From assembly GCF_012932495.1 (NCBI RefSeq), contig NZ_JABCNG010000001.1:1302001-1366000 (forward strand): 64,000 nucleotides of DNA, read 5' to 3'. Shown here in pieces: positions 29,463-38,472 of this stretch. Under the pieces are notes generated by a model. That model was not told the DNA's origin. It was given only the letters and a program-made list of their open reading frames with translations, and did no database searches. Position 1 is the first letter of the stretch. The number at the start of each line of letters is the position of its first letter. Source of the DNA: Novosphingobium sp. SG919. Lineage in GTDB: Bacteria; Pseudomonadota; Alphaproteobacteria; Sphingomonadales; Sphingomonadaceae. Made by a program: the position numbers and the translations under genes.

Positions 29463-31952
29463 ATGACAAAGATGCGCGCATGCGCCGGCTTTTCGGTTTC
29501 CGTTCTGGCTCTGGCCGTGGCTGCAACAGCGGCACGGGCACAGGACGCAGCGCAGCCGGTGGCACCCCAGCAAGCCACGCAGGGCGCCGCGAGCGGCGAT
29601 ACCGGCCTGGGCGAGATCGTGGTGACGGCACAGCGCAAGTCGGAAAGCATCCAGAAGGCGGCGATCGCGATCGATGCCGTTTCCGGCAACGACCTGATGC
29701 AACGCGGCGTGACCAACGCCCAGGACATCACCAAGCAGGTTCCAGCCATCAGCGTGACCAATGGCGGCGGATCGAACACCTCGATCTTCCTGCGCGGCGT
29801 GGGCAACGTGACCAACAGCTCGTACAACGATCCGGCCGTCACGCCCAGCTATGACGGCGTGGTGCTGGGCCGTGCGGCGGGCGCATTCTCGGCCGCGTTC
29901 TACGATCTCCAGCGGGTCGAAGTGCTCAAGGGGCCGCAGGGCATTCTCTATGGCCGCAACGCCACGGGCGGTGCCGTCAACATCATCCCGGCGCGCCCGG
30001 AACTGGGCAAGAACGGGATGGGCTTCAACCTGTCTTATGGCAATTACGACGCGGTCAACGTCGATGGCCACGTCAACCTGGCGCTGGGCGACAGCACGGC
30101 GCTGCGCGTGGCCGGCACCCGCCAATACCACAAGGGCTATAACCGCGATGGTTCGGACGATCTGGATCGCAGCGGGGTGCGTGCGCAACTGCTGTTCGAA
30201 CCGAGTTCGGATTTCAGCCTGCGCCTGGGCGCGGACTGGACCAAGGTGGGCGGCGTCGGCACGGGCAGCAGCTATGTCGGCTCGTTCGATCCCAGCTACA
30301 ATTTCATCCCCGCCGGGTTTGATACCAGCGAAGGCCTCAACACCAAGGCCGCCAATGCCTGGCGCCAGCAGCAGCTGGCGGCGCCGGGCTTCGGCTTCCT
30401 GAACGCGATGAACCGGCAGCAGTCGATCGACTTCACCTATTGGGGGGTGAATGCAGAGCTGAACTGGAACACCGGCCTGGGCAAGCTGACGATCATTCCG
30501 GCCTATCGCAAATCCAGCGGGGAAAGCTATTTCTATGGCCCCGCGTTCAACACTGCCTATGCCAATGAAACCGACAACCAGTTCAGCCTGGAAACCCGCC
30601 TGTCGGGAAGCAAGGGCATGGTGGACTATGTGCTGGGCGGGTTCTTCTTTGACGAAAAGATCAAGTCGGTCAGCGAGTACAACCAGGAATTCGTGCTACC
30701 GATCCAGTCATACACGCACAAGACCACGAGCTGGGCTCTGTTCGGCCAGTTGACCGCCCATGTGACCGACCGGCTGCGCCTGGTGGGTGGTGCGCGCTAT
30801 ACGCACGACCACAAGGACATGAACGGGATGATCAACAATTTCATCACGTTCTGCGGCGGTGCCCCCGATGGCGTGGCGCCCGAACTGATCACGCCGCCAG
30901 CTTCGTTCGCCTATGGCTGCGCCAGCCCCAGCGCCTTGCCGCGCTACCCCAACCTGCTCAGCACCGGGGCGACGATCGACTGGCTCAAGTCCAACGGCTG
31001 GATCTCGTCCAGCGCCACCGACCAGGCGAACGTGCAACTGTTCGACCTGACCACCGGCAAGGGGCAGATCCTCAAGACCTACAATCCGGTGGTGGCGCAG
31101 GGCAGCTATTCGCGCGTGACGTGGAAGGGCGCGGTGGAATTCGACGTGGGGCCGCGCTCGCTGCTCTATGCTTCGGCCGAAAGCGGCTATCGCGCCGGCG
31201 GGTTCCAGCTGGCCGAGGGGCGCCCCAGCTACAAGCCGGAATTCATCACGGCCTATACCATCGGTTCCAAGAACCGCTTTTTCGACAATCGCGTCCAGCT
31301 GAACCTGGAAGGCTTCCTGTGGAAGTACAAGGACCAGCAGATCACCTATTTCACCTATGATACGTCGGGCACGGTGATCAATTCCAACGAGAATGCCGGC
31401 CGTTCGACCATCAAGGGTTTTGACATCGACGCCATGGTGCGCCCGTTTGCCGGCACCACGCTGACCGGCAAGGTGCAATACCTCGATGCCAAGTACAACG
31501 ATCTGCACCTCTATACCGCCGCCCCGCGCGACAACATCGGTTGCCCTTATACCTATACGGGGGCTTCGGCCGGTGGCGCGCCGGTCAAGGATTTCAACTG
31601 CTCGGGCAAGCCGCTGCTGTTTGCGCCCAAGTGGACGGTGAACCTGGGCGCCGAGCAGGTGGTGCCGGTGGGCCAGGAACTGGAACTGGTGGGCAACGTC
31701 AACACCGCCTGGCGTGCCGACCAGTGGGGCGCGTTCGAATACCTCGATTTCGAGCACATTCGCGCCTATTGGACCACCGACCTCGCGCTTACCCTGCGCA
31801 AGGCCGATGGCGGCTGGTCGCTCGGCGGCTTTGTCAGCAATCTGGAGAACAAGCGCCGGGTGGCAATGCCGCAGCTTTCGCCGATCGGCATGGCCGTTTC
31901 GCACTATGGCGCGCCGCGCACCTATGGCGTGCGGTTTTCGGCGAACTTCTGA
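29463..31952 (+). CDS. TonB-dependent outer-membrane receptor
   Basis: 829 aa. Signal peptide MTKMRACAGFSVSVLALAVA followed by ATAARA-QDA; a TonB-box-like EIVVTAQRKSESIQKAAIAI; plug domain with SIFLRGVGNV, VEVLKGPQGILYGRNATGG and VNIIPARPE; then a 22-strand-type beta barrel ending in the aromatic C-terminus YGVRFSANF. It imports a substrate across the outer membrane using TonB-ExbBD energy. The long extracellular loops suit a small organic ligand rather than a siderophore, given the catabolic island around it. GGGGAGGA lies upstream of the ATG at 29463. Confidence 0.94.
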   Translation: MTKMRACAGFSVSVLALAVAATAARAQDAAQPVAPQQATQGAASGDTGLGEIVVTAQRKSESIQKAAIAIDAVSGNDLMQRGVTNAQDITKQVPAISVTNGGGSNTSIFLRGVGNVTNSSYNDPAVTPSYDGVVLGRAAGAFSAAFYDLQRVEVLKGPQGILYGRNATGGAVNIIPARPELGKNGMGFNLSYGNYDAVNVDGHVNLALGDSTALRVAGTRQYHKGYNRDGSDDLDRSGVRAQLLFEPSSDFSLRLGADWTKVGGVGTGSSYVGSFDPSYNFIPAGFDTSEGLNTKAANAWRQQQLAAPGFGFLNAMNRQQSIDFTYWGVNAELNWNTGLGKLTIIPAYRKSSGESYFYGPAFNTAYANETDNQFSLETRLSGSKGMVDYVLGGFFFDEKIKSVSEYNQEFVLPIQSYTHKTTSWALFGQLTAHVTDRLRLVGGARYTHDHKDMNGMINNFITFCGGAPDGVAPELITPPASFAYGCASPSALPRYPNLLSTGATIDWLKSNGWISSSATDQANVQLFDLTTGKGQILKTYNPVVAQGSYSRVTWKGAVEFDVGPRSLLYASAESGYRAGGFQLAEGRPSYKPEFITAYTIGSKNRFFDNRVQLNLEGFLWKYKDQQITYFTYDTSGTVINSNENAGRSTIKGFDIDAMVRPFAGTTLTGKVQYLDAKYNDLHLYTAAPRDNIGCPYTYTGASAGGAPVKDFNCSGKPLLFAPKWTVNLGAEQVVPVGQELELVGNVNTAWRADQWGAFEYLDFEHIRAYWTTDLALTLRKADGGWSLGGFVSNLENKRRVAMPQLSPIGMAVSHYGAPRTYGVRFSANF

Positions 31953-31976
31953 TCCGCAAGGCTGCATCGCATTTCC

Positions 31977-32009
31977 GGGCGCCGGGGGCCACACTGGCCC
32001 ACGGCGCCC
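31977..32009 (+). terminator. Hairpin after the TonB receptor gene
   Basis: Outer arms GGGCGCCG/CGGCGCCC and inner arms GGGCC/GGCCC around ACACT. No long T run follows, so termination may be partial and the epimerase gene may share the transcript. Confidence 0.5.
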
Positions 32010-32064
32010 GTCTACCGTTATCCGTTTGACCGCGTTATCCTTCCGCACGAGGAGTTGCCATTCC

Positions 32065-32982
32065 ATGACCATTCTCATCACCGGTGCCGGTGGCTTCGTT
32101 GGCCGCGAAATCGTTGCGCGCTTGCTGGCACAGGGACGGGGCGTGGTGGCCATGGACACCGTGCCCGACGGCATTCCCGACGGCGCGCGGGTGGTGGCGG
32201 GTGACCTGGGCGATGCGGCGGTGCGTGCAGCGGCGCTGGGCGAGGGGGTGAGCGCGATCATTCACCTGGCCACGGTGCCGGGCGGTGCGGCGGAAGCCGA
32301 TCCGGCCGCCTCGCGGCGGATCAACATCGATGCCATGTACGATCTTCTGCTGGAAGCGACCGCGTTGGGCCGGCCGCGCTTTGTCTATGCCAGCTCGATC
32401 GCGGTCTACGGCGATCCGCTGCCCGCGCGGGTGGACGATGCCACGCCGCTCAGCCCCAAGATGATCTATGGCGCGCACAAGGCGATGATGGAGCATGCCG
32501 TCGCGCTGTTTGCCAACCGTGGCGCGATCGAGGGCGTGACGGTGCGGCTGCCCGGTATCCTGGCGCGGCCCAAGGGGCCATCGGGCATGAAAAGTGCCTT
32601 CATGTCCAACCTGTTCCATGCGCTCAAGGCCGGCGAAGAGTTCGTCTGCCCGGTTTCGGCCGGCGCGACCATCTGGGCGCAATCGGTGGCGGCCTGTGCC
32701 GACAATTTCCTGCACGCCCTGGCGCTCGATACCGCGCTGCTGCCGCCCACTTATGCCGTGACATTGCCGGCATTGCGGGTGACGATGGGCGATCTGGCCG
32801 CCGAAGTGGCGCGGCAATGCGGCGTTCGCGCCGATCTGGTCAGCTATGCGCCCGATGCTGCGCTGGAAGCGGCGTTCGGGGCACAGCCGCCGCTGGAAAC
32901 GCCTGCGGCAGAGCGGGCAGGCTTTGCCCATGACGGTGATATTGCTAGACTGGTGGAAAGCGCGTTGGCGACACTGGCCTGA
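32065..32982 (+). CDS. NAD(P)-dependent epimerase/dehydratase (extended SDR)
   Basis: 305 aa. Rossmann TGxxGxxG motif as ITGAGGFVGREIV, the Ser in YASSIAVYGD and the catalytic Tyr-Lys pair in YGAHKAMMEHA. The spacing and the PxRLPGIL-type segment (GVTVRLPGILARP) resemble the DenD/D-erythronate dehydrogenase branch; the exact substrate is not clear. Start at 32065 with CGAGGAG upstream. In the island it likely oxidises or reduces a hydroxylated intermediate. Confidence 0.88.
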   Translation: MTILITGAGGFVGREIVARLLAQGRGVVAMDTVPDGIPDGARVVAGDLGDAAVRAAALGEGVSAIIHLATVPGGAAEADPAASRRINIDAMYDLLLEATALGRPRFVYASSIAVYGDPLPARVDDATPLSPKMIYGAHKAMMEHAVALFANRGAIEGVTVRLPGILARPKGPSGMKSAFMSNLFHALKAGEEFVCPVSAGATIWAQSVAACADNFLHALALDTALLPPTYAVTLPALRVTMGDLAAEVARQCGVRADLVSYAPDAALEAAFGAQPPLETPAAERAGFAHDGDIARLVESALATLA

Positions 32983-33027
32983 CACAACAAGAAAACGGGC
33001 CGCCAACGCCGGGAAGAGGAACAAGCC

Positions 33028-34041
33028 ATGCGTTTCCAACGACTGGATCTCAATCTGCTGGCGGCGCTTGACGTGCTGATGCAGGAAAAGAGCGTGAGCC
33101 TGGCGGCCGACCGGCTGTGCCTGTCGCAATCGGCCACGTCGAGCGCTCTGGGCCGCCTGCGTGAGTATTTCGGTGACGAACTGCTGGTGATGAAGGGCCG
33201 CTCCATGGTCCTGACCGCGCGGGCGGAGGAGCTGATCGAGCCGGTGCGCGCCGTGCTCGACCAGATCCGCACGACCATTGCCATTGCCCCGCCATTCGAT
33301 CCGGCAACGTCGGATCGGCAAGTGCGGATCATGGCTTCGGACTATTCGACGCAAGTGCTGCTGGCGGGGGCTTTGGCCGAACTGGCCGAGCGGGCGCCGG
33401 GCATGCGCTTTGAAATCCAGCCGATGGGAGACAATCCGGTCGACGTGCTGGAGCGCGGGCAGATTGACCTGCTTCTGACCATCGACCTGGCGATCAGCGC
33501 CGATCATCCCAGCCAGTTGTTGTTCGAAGACGATTATGTGGTGGTGGGCGACGCGGCAAATCCGGCCCTGCACGGCGAGATGACGCGCGAGCGCTATTTC
33601 GAACTGGGCCATGTCACCGCGCGCTTTGGCAAGACGCGCACGCCGGCGTTCGATGACTGGTTCGTGCGGCGGCAAAAGACGCAGCGGCGGATCGAAGTGA
33701 TCGCGCCGTGCTTCCTTTCGTTGCCTGGGCTGGTGGTGGGAACCCGCCGCGTGGCAACGATGCACCGCCGCCTGGCGCGCCAGATGGTCAAGACCCAGCC
33801 GCTGGTGATGCGCGAACTGCCTTTCGACATGCCGACCATCCGCGAAGCGGTCCAATGGCACATTTCCAACAACAACGACCGCCCGTTGCGCTGGGTGGTG
33901 GAGCAACTGGCTGCTTTCGCCAACGACGGCGAACAGTGCGACAGCAGCAACGTGGTGCCGATCGCCGAATTGCGCCGCGATGAAATGGCCATGGAATTCC
34001 AGCAGAAGCACGGCCACCTGGCGAGCAAGCCAAACGCCTGA
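33028..34041 (+). CDS. LysR-family transcriptional regulator
   Basis: 337 aa. N-terminal winged HTH (LNLLAALDVLMQEKSVSLAA, then DRLCLSQSATSSALGRLREY) and the periplasmic-binding-like effector domain (about residues 95-300). Sequence around VMKGRSMVLTARAEEL and DYSTQVLLAG is NodD/LinR-like, a branch common in sphingomonad catabolic islands. It follows the epimerase gene by 45 bases. It is the best candidate to bind the GATAG-N4-CYATC palindromes near 29348 and 42775; this is inference. Confidence 0.9.
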   Translation: MRFQRLDLNLLAALDVLMQEKSVSLAADRLCLSQSATSSALGRLREYFGDELLVMKGRSMVLTARAEELIEPVRAVLDQIRTTIAIAPPFDPATSDRQVRIMASDYSTQVLLAGALAELAERAPGMRFEIQPMGDNPVDVLERGQIDLLLTIDLAISADHPSQLLFEDDYVVVGDAANPALHGEMTRERYFELGHVTARFGKTRTPAFDDWFVRRQKTQRRIEVIAPCFLSLPGLVVGTRRVATMHRRLARQMVKTQPLVMRELPFDMPTIREAVQWHISNNNDRPLRWVVEQLAAFANDGEQCDSSNVVPIAELRRDEMAMEFQQKHGHLASKPNA

Positions 34042-34080
34042 GCGGCAAGGGCAGGCGTTCACGCAGGCGCGGCGGTCGCC

Positions 34081-34545
34081 TCAATCCTCGTCGCGCGTGT
34101 CGAACGCGGCGCGCGCGGCCGCGATGGCGGGGCCGCGCGCATTGACCCAGTCGATCAAGGCGCGCACCTGGCCGGCGAGATCGTGACCCAGCGGCGTGAG
34201 CGCATAGGACACGCGCGGTGGCACGTCGGCCGTGACGTGGCGCTCCACAAAGCCATCGCGTTCCAGCGCGCGTAGCTTGAGCGTGAGCACGCGCTGTGAA
34301 ATCGCCTGCTCGGCCGATAGTTGCGAAAGCGCACGGCGCAAGTCGGCATGGCGCCAGGTGCCGATCATCAGCACTTGCAGGATAAGTGCGGTCCAGCGAT
34401 CGCCCATCATGGCCATGACCGCGCGCGTGGGATCGGATCGCTGCGTGCCGTGGGCGGCCATGTCGGCTGCCAGGGCGATCAGGCCGGGGCGCAACGCGGC
34501 GGGAAAACGGGCGGTTTCCACTGTCACCTCAAGATCGCGTCCCAT
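34081..34545 (-). CDS. HxlR-family (MarR-like) transcriptional regulator
   Basis: 154 aa. Winged helix of the HxlR family: MAMMGDRWTALILQVLMIG, FRHADLRRALSQLSAEQAIS-type segment (RHADLRRALSQLS) and QRVLTLKLRALERDGFVERH, ending in YALTPLGHDLAGQVRAL. The ATG at 34545 is chosen over an upstream TTG. Divergent from the SDR gene with a perfect palindrome in between. It probably represses the SDR-oxidase-small-protein operon and itself. Confidence 0.87.
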   Translation of the reverse strand: MGRDLEVTVETARFPAALRPGLIALAADMAAHGTQRSDPTRAVMAMMGDRWTALILQVLMIGTWRHADLRRALSQLSAEQAISQRVLTLKLRALERDGFVERHVTADVPPRVSYALTPLGHDLAGQVRALIDWVNARGPAIAAARAAFDTRDED

Positions 34546-34568
34546 GGCCGGCCCTTCATGCCGGGACG

Positions 34569-34584
34569 GGCACAAAAATGTGCC
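34569..34584. promoter_or_regulatory. Candidate HxlR operator
   Basis: Perfect palindrome GGCACA-AAAA-TGTGCC, 24 bases upstream of the hxlR-type start and 67 bases upstream of the SDR start, in the divergent promoter region. Confidence 0.55.
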
Positions 34585-34650
34585 TTCTTCCGGTTTGATG
34601 CATGACGATTAAGACCATCCCCAACACGACGATACAAGGGGAGAGAACAC

Positions 34651-35463
34651 GTGTCTGTGGATGCAATCCGCATGGACGGCAAGGTTGCGATCGTCACCGG
34701 CGGGGCCGGCGGCATTGGCGCAGCGACGGCCCGCCTGCTCACCGCCCGCGGCGCCCGCGTGGCTATTGCCGACATCGCCTTTGATCGCGCGCGCGAACTG
34801 GCCGATGCGATCGATGGCGCGCTGGCGATCCACCTCGATCTGGAACGCGAGGACAGCGTGGAGGCGATGATCGCCGACACCGTGAAAGCATTCGGCCGGA
34901 TCGACGTGCTGCACAACAATGCTGCACTGCTCGGCCCCGATATTGCGCAAAACGACGGCGACGTGGAGCACATGGCCACGGCGCTGTGGGACCGCACCTT
35001 TGCCGTCAACGTGCGTGGCACGATGATCGGCTGCCGCGCCGCGCTGCCCCACCTGCGCGCCACGCGCGGGAATATCGTCAACACCGTCAGCAACCTGGCG
35101 TTGCAGGGCCACATGATCCAGGCCGCCTATTCCAGCAGCAAGGCCGCGATCATCCAGATGACGCGCGCGATTGCCGCCAGCCATGGCGTGCACGGGGTGC
35201 GTTGCAACGCGGTGGCGCCGGGCATGACGATGACGCCGGCATTGCGCGAAGCCTTTCCCCCGGCGCTGCGCAAGGTGGTGGAAGACGAAACCCTGCGTGA
35301 CCGCCTGGGCGCGCCGGAAGACATCGCCGAGGCGGTGGCGTTCCTGGCGAGCGATGCGGCGCGCAACATCACGGGACAGGTGCTGGTGGCCGATGGTGGT
35401 GGCGCCAGCCACGTGCCCGGCCTGGCCGGTTTCCGCGCCTTCTTTTCGGGAGAACACGCATGA
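34651..35463 (+). CDS. Short-chain dehydrogenase/reductase (first)
   Basis: 270 aa classical SDR. Cofactor motif TGGAGGIGAATARLL, NNAALLGPD (NNAG-type), catalytic Ser in NTVSNLALQG and Tyr-Lys in AAYSSSKAAIIQM. Acidic residue after beta-2 (IADIAFDRA) suggests NAD preference. GTG start at 34651 with AAGGGGAGAG upstream. It overlaps the next gene by four bases. In the island it likely oxidises an alcohol or dihydrodiol-like intermediate. Confidence 0.93.
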   Translation: MSVDAIRMDGKVAIVTGGAGGIGAATARLLTARGARVAIADIAFDRARELADAIDGALAIHLDLEREDSVEAMIADTVKAFGRIDVLHNNAALLGPDIAQNDGDVEHMATALWDRTFAVNVRGTMIGCRAALPHLRATRGNIVNTVSNLALQGHMIQAAYSSSKAAIIQMTRAIAASHGVHGVRCNAVAPGMTMTPALREAFPPALRKVVEDETLRDRLGAPEDIAEAVAFLASDAARNITGQVLVADGGGASHVPGLAGFRAFFSGEHA

Positions 35464-37046
35464 GCCAATACGACATCGTGGTGATGGGCGGCGGGCACAA
35501 TGGCCTTACCGCCGCAGCCTACATGGCCAAGGCCGGCAAGAAAGTGCTGGTGCTGGAAAGGAAGCCGCACTTTGGCGGCGGCGTTTCCACGCGTGAGTTG
35601 ATCCAGCCCGGCTTCTGGCATGACGAGCACTCCAACGTGCACATCATGATCCAGGGCAATCCGATGCTGCGCGAAGACGAACTGGGCCTGCTCGGCCGGT
35701 TCGGCCTTGAATACATCTATCCCGAACTGCCGCACGCCTCGATCTGGGAAGATGGCACGATCGTGAGGTCGTGGAAGGATCTTGATCGCACCTGCGAGGA
35801 AATCGCCAGCTTCAGCCCGCGCGATGCCGAGGCCTATCGCAAGTTTGCCCGCGCCAGCATGGCAGCCCTGCCCATGTTCATGGGCGGCCTTTATGCCCCG
35901 CCGTTCCCGATGGGCGCGTTCGTGGCGATGATGGACCAGTCCGACGAAGGGCGCTTCCTGCTCGATGTGATGAGCCGCAGCGCGCTCGACGTGGTCAACC
36001 AGTATTTCGAAAGCGACCTATTGCGCCTGCACATCGTGCGCATGGTCACCGAGAACCTGCAGATGCCCGATGAACTGGGCACCGGGATGGGCGCGTTCCT
36101 GATGCCGGGCATCATCCACACCTATGGCTGTTCGATGCCCAAGGGTGGATCGGGCCAGCTCTCCAAGGCCTTGGTGCGCGCGATCGAGCATTTCGGTGGC
36201 GAAGTGCGCTGCAGCGTGGAAGTGAAGCGCGTGCTGGTCTCTTCGGGCAAGGCGGTGGGCCTGGAAACCAGCGAGGGCGAGACTTTCATGGCGCGCGACG
36301 GGGTGATCGGTGCGATCCACCCGCATGTGCTGCGCAAGTTCGTGGCGGAAACCCCCGAACCCGTGCTTGAGCGCGCCGAGCGGGTGACGCAGTCGACCTT
36401 CTCGATCAATCTCACGCATCTCACGCTCAAGGAGCGGCTCAAGCTCAAGGTTGGCAACGACACCAACGCGATGATGACCGAGCTGATGGATTTCTACACC
36501 ATCCGCGACATGCTGCTGGAATACGACAAATTGCGCCGGGGTTTGACCGCGCCGCGCCTCATCGCCGGGGGCGACAACACCATTTTCGATCCCAGCCGGG
36601 CGCCTGCCGGGGCAGGGGTGTTCTATGGCGTCAACTTTGCGCCCTATGACTTGTTCGATGGCGGCCCGGCCGCCTGGGACGCGCGCAAGGAAGAAGTCGC
36701 CGATGCGGCCCTGGCGCAATATCGCAAGTTCTATTCCAACCTGACGGATGACAACATCACGGGTCGCCTGATCCGTTCGCCGATCGATCACGAGCGCGAC
36801 AGCCCGGCCAGCTTCGTCAAGGGAGACATCCACGGCTGCGCTCCGTTCATGTACCAGTCGGTGGCGCACCGGCCCACGCCCGATCTCGGCTCTTTCCGGG
36901 TGCCGGGCATCGAAAGCCTCTATCTGGTGGGGCCGTTCATGCATCCGGGCGGCGGCGTGTTCGGTGCCGGCCGCGCCACGGCGATCCAGATGATGGACGA
37001 CATGGGGATCGATTACGACAAGGTTTGCGGGAGGGACGTGCAATGA
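35460..37046 (+). CDS. PYROXD2-like FAD oxidoreductase (phytoene-desaturase superfamily)
   Basis: 528 aa. Dinucleotide-binding MGGGHNGLTAAAYMAKAG followed by KKVLVLERKPHFGGGVST; the C-terminal FAD segment VPGIESLYLVGPFMHPGGGV with FGAGRATAIQM. This branch, related to human PYROXD2, is often called phytoene dehydrogenase in databases but does not imply carotenoid synthesis: no crtB, crtE or other carotenoid gene is nearby. Here it more likely oxidises or dehydrogenates a hydrophobic catabolic intermediate. It overlaps both neighbours by four bases, so it is cotranslated with the SDR and the 80-aa protein. Confidence 0.9.
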   Translation: MSQYDIVVMGGGHNGLTAAAYMAKAGKKVLVLERKPHFGGGVSTRELIQPGFWHDEHSNVHIMIQGNPMLREDELGLLGRFGLEYIYPELPHASIWEDGTIVRSWKDLDRTCEEIASFSPRDAEAYRKFARASMAALPMFMGGLYAPPFPMGAFVAMMDQSDEGRFLLDVMSRSALDVVNQYFESDLLRLHIVRMVTENLQMPDELGTGMGAFLMPGIIHTYGCSMPKGGSGQLSKALVRAIEHFGGEVRCSVEVKRVLVSSGKAVGLETSEGETFMARDGVIGAIHPHVLRKFVAETPEPVLERAERVTQSTFSINLTHLTLKERLKLKVGNDTNAMMTELMDFYTIRDMLLEYDKLRRGLTAPRLIAGGDNTIFDPSRAPAGAGVFYGVNFAPYDLFDGGPAAWDARKEEVADAALAQYRKFYSNLTDDNITGRLIRSPIDHERDSPASFVKGDIHGCAPFMYQSVAHRPTPDLGSFRVPGIESLYLVGPFMHPGGGVFGAGRATAIQMMDDMGIDYDKVCGRDVQ

Positions 37047-37285
37047 ATGCTGCAGTGAACGCCGCCAAGAAGCCGCCGCAGATGCGGGTGCTCGACGCCA
37101 GCGACAAGGAACTGATGACCGTGCGCAAGATCGAGCGCGACGGCAATGCCCTGGTCATTCGCGGCAAGATCTTCGGGGCCATGCCGATGGTGGCCAAGCT
37201 GACCCCGGCAGAAGCACGCGCCGCGCTCAGGCTGCTCGATGCGCGCACCATCTGGTTCCTGTTGACCCTGCTGTTCCGCAAATGA
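37043..37285 (+). CDS. Small protein coupled to the PYROXD2-like oxidase (80 aa)
   Basis: Starts at the ATG overlapping the oxidase stop (ATGA). It has no known domain that I recognise. Short beta-prone stretch (MRVLDASDKELMTVRKIERD, NALVIRGKIFGAMPMVAKL) followed by a hydrophobic, possibly membrane-associated C-terminus WFLLTLLFRK. The coupling suggests an accessory subunit of the oxidase. Confidence 0.7.
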   Translation: MNAAVNAAKKPPQMRVLDASDKELMTVRKIERDGNALVIRGKIFGAMPMVAKLTPAEARAALRLLDARTIWFLLTLLFRK

Positions 37286-37293
37286 GGGATCGG

Positions 37294-37324
37294 CCGCTGG
37301 TATCGATTTTGGTGATGCCAGCGG
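37294..37324. repeat. Inverted repeat after the 80-aa gene
   Basis: CCGCTGGTATC (37294-37304) and GATGCCAGCGG (37314-37324), 11-bp arms with one mismatch and a 9-base spacer. It begins eight bases after the stop and lies 97 bases before the dioxygenase start, so it may be a terminator or an operator. Confidence 0.5.
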
Positions 37325-37420
37325 TCGATTTAATCCATGCGATCGAATTGCGGTGGATCAACAAACCCGCCGCGCCACCTCCGCATCATCCGGTCATGAA
37401 CCAAAGGGAGATGTGCGGAT

Positions 37421-38458
37421 ATGGCGATTACCGGAATTCGGCGGCTGGTGTTCCTGGTCGATGACCTTGAGGCCACGAGCCGCTTTTTCGCAGACTATGG
37501 ACTGAAGCCACAAGCGGCCGATGCCCATAGTGCCCAGTTCGAAGTGCTCAACGGGGCGCAAGTGCATCTCTTGCGCCGGGGGCATCCTGATCTGCCCAAG
37601 GGCAGCGTGCAGACCGGCATCGGCGTGCACGAGTGCGTGTGGAGCGTGGATACGCCAGAGGCGCTCGCCGCGCTGACCGCCGACCTGGCGCGTGACCACG
37701 AACTGACCGTGGATGCGCAGGGCGTGGTCCATTTCGTCACGCCGTTCGGCCAGGCCATCGGCCTGCAAGCGTGGCAGCCGCGCCCCGTGTTCGGCGCGCC
37801 CAGCCCGGCCAACACGCCGGGCCACATCGGCCGGCTCAACCAGCCGCGCAAGTGGCTGGCGCGCGCCTGCCCCAAGCGCATCCACCATTGCGTGTGGACG
37901 TTCTCCGATGTGCAGGAAGCGCTGGAATACTATCGCGACCGGCTCGGCTTTCGTCTCACCGATGTCCAGAAGGGCTTTGGCGTCTATATGCGCGCCGACG
38001 GCGCCTATGAACATCACAACATCTTCATCGCCAATGCCCATGCCGGGATGCCAGGCTTTGACGGCACGCTGAAGTTTCACCACGCCAATTTCGAAGTGGA
38101 AGACATCGACGAGATGATGGTGGGCAAGAACCATCTCGATCGGCTGGGCTATCGCTTCGAGGGCGGATGGGGGCTGGGCCGCCACCGCCTGACCAGCGCG
38201 GCGTTCCTCTACCTGCGCGTGCCCGAACTGGGCGGGGAGATGGAATATGGCGCCGATTGCGATTGCGTCGATGACAGCTGGAAAGTTCGGGTGTGGGACG
38301 GCGCCTTTGGCACGTTGATCTTCATGCACGATCTGCCGCAATGGCTGATGGCCGAACCGCGCTGGGACGTGGCCTATGCCGCGGCCGAACAGCTGCGTTA
38401 CCTGCCTGCCGACCCCAAGCCGGTGGCGGCCGAAAACCTGGCCGAAGCGGCCGAATGA
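37421..38458 (+). CDS. Two-domain VOC extradiol ring-cleavage dioxygenase, first paralog
   Basis: 345 aa with two vicinal-oxygen-chelate modules. In the C-terminal module the type I extradiol triad is visible: His in KRIHHCVWTFSDV, His in LKFHHANFEVEDI and Glu in GGEMEYGADCDCV; likely catalytic His residues in GAYEHHNIFI and LGRHRLTSAAF. It should cleave a catechol-type ring next to the two hydroxyls using Fe(II) and O2. GGGAGA lies upstream of the ATG. It is followed after 14 bases by the second FAD hydroxylase, so hydroxylation and cleavage are encoded together. Confidence 0.88.
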   Translation: MAITGIRRLVFLVDDLEATSRFFADYGLKPQAADAHSAQFEVLNGAQVHLLRRGHPDLPKGSVQTGIGVHECVWSVDTPEALAALTADLARDHELTVDAQGVVHFVTPFGQAIGLQAWQPRPVFGAPSPANTPGHIGRLNQPRKWLARACPKRIHHCVWTFSDVQEALEYYRDRLGFRLTDVQKGFGVYMRADGAYEHHNIFIANAHAGMPGFDGTLKFHHANFEVEDIDEMMVGKNHLDRLGYRFEGGWGLGRHRLTSAAFLYLRVPELGGEMEYGADCDCVDDSWKVRVWDGAFGTLIFMHDLPQWLMAEPRWDVAYAAAEQLRYLPADPKPVAAENLAEAAE

Positions 38459-38472
38459 GGGAGAGGGGAACC

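Noticed and set aside
29301..30188. N-terminal extension of the first FAD hydroxylase frame
   Set aside because: It would run antisense through the TonB receptor; the flavin motif begins a few residues after the ATG at 29300.
30708..34062. Two long minus-strand frames over the TonB receptor, epimerase and LysR genes
   Set aside because: They run antisense through well-supported genes with signal peptide, HTH and Rossmann motifs.
35460..37046. Carotenoid phytoene desaturase
   Set aside because: Only the general superfamily is supported; sequence and context match the PYROXD2-like branch and no other carotenoid gene is present.
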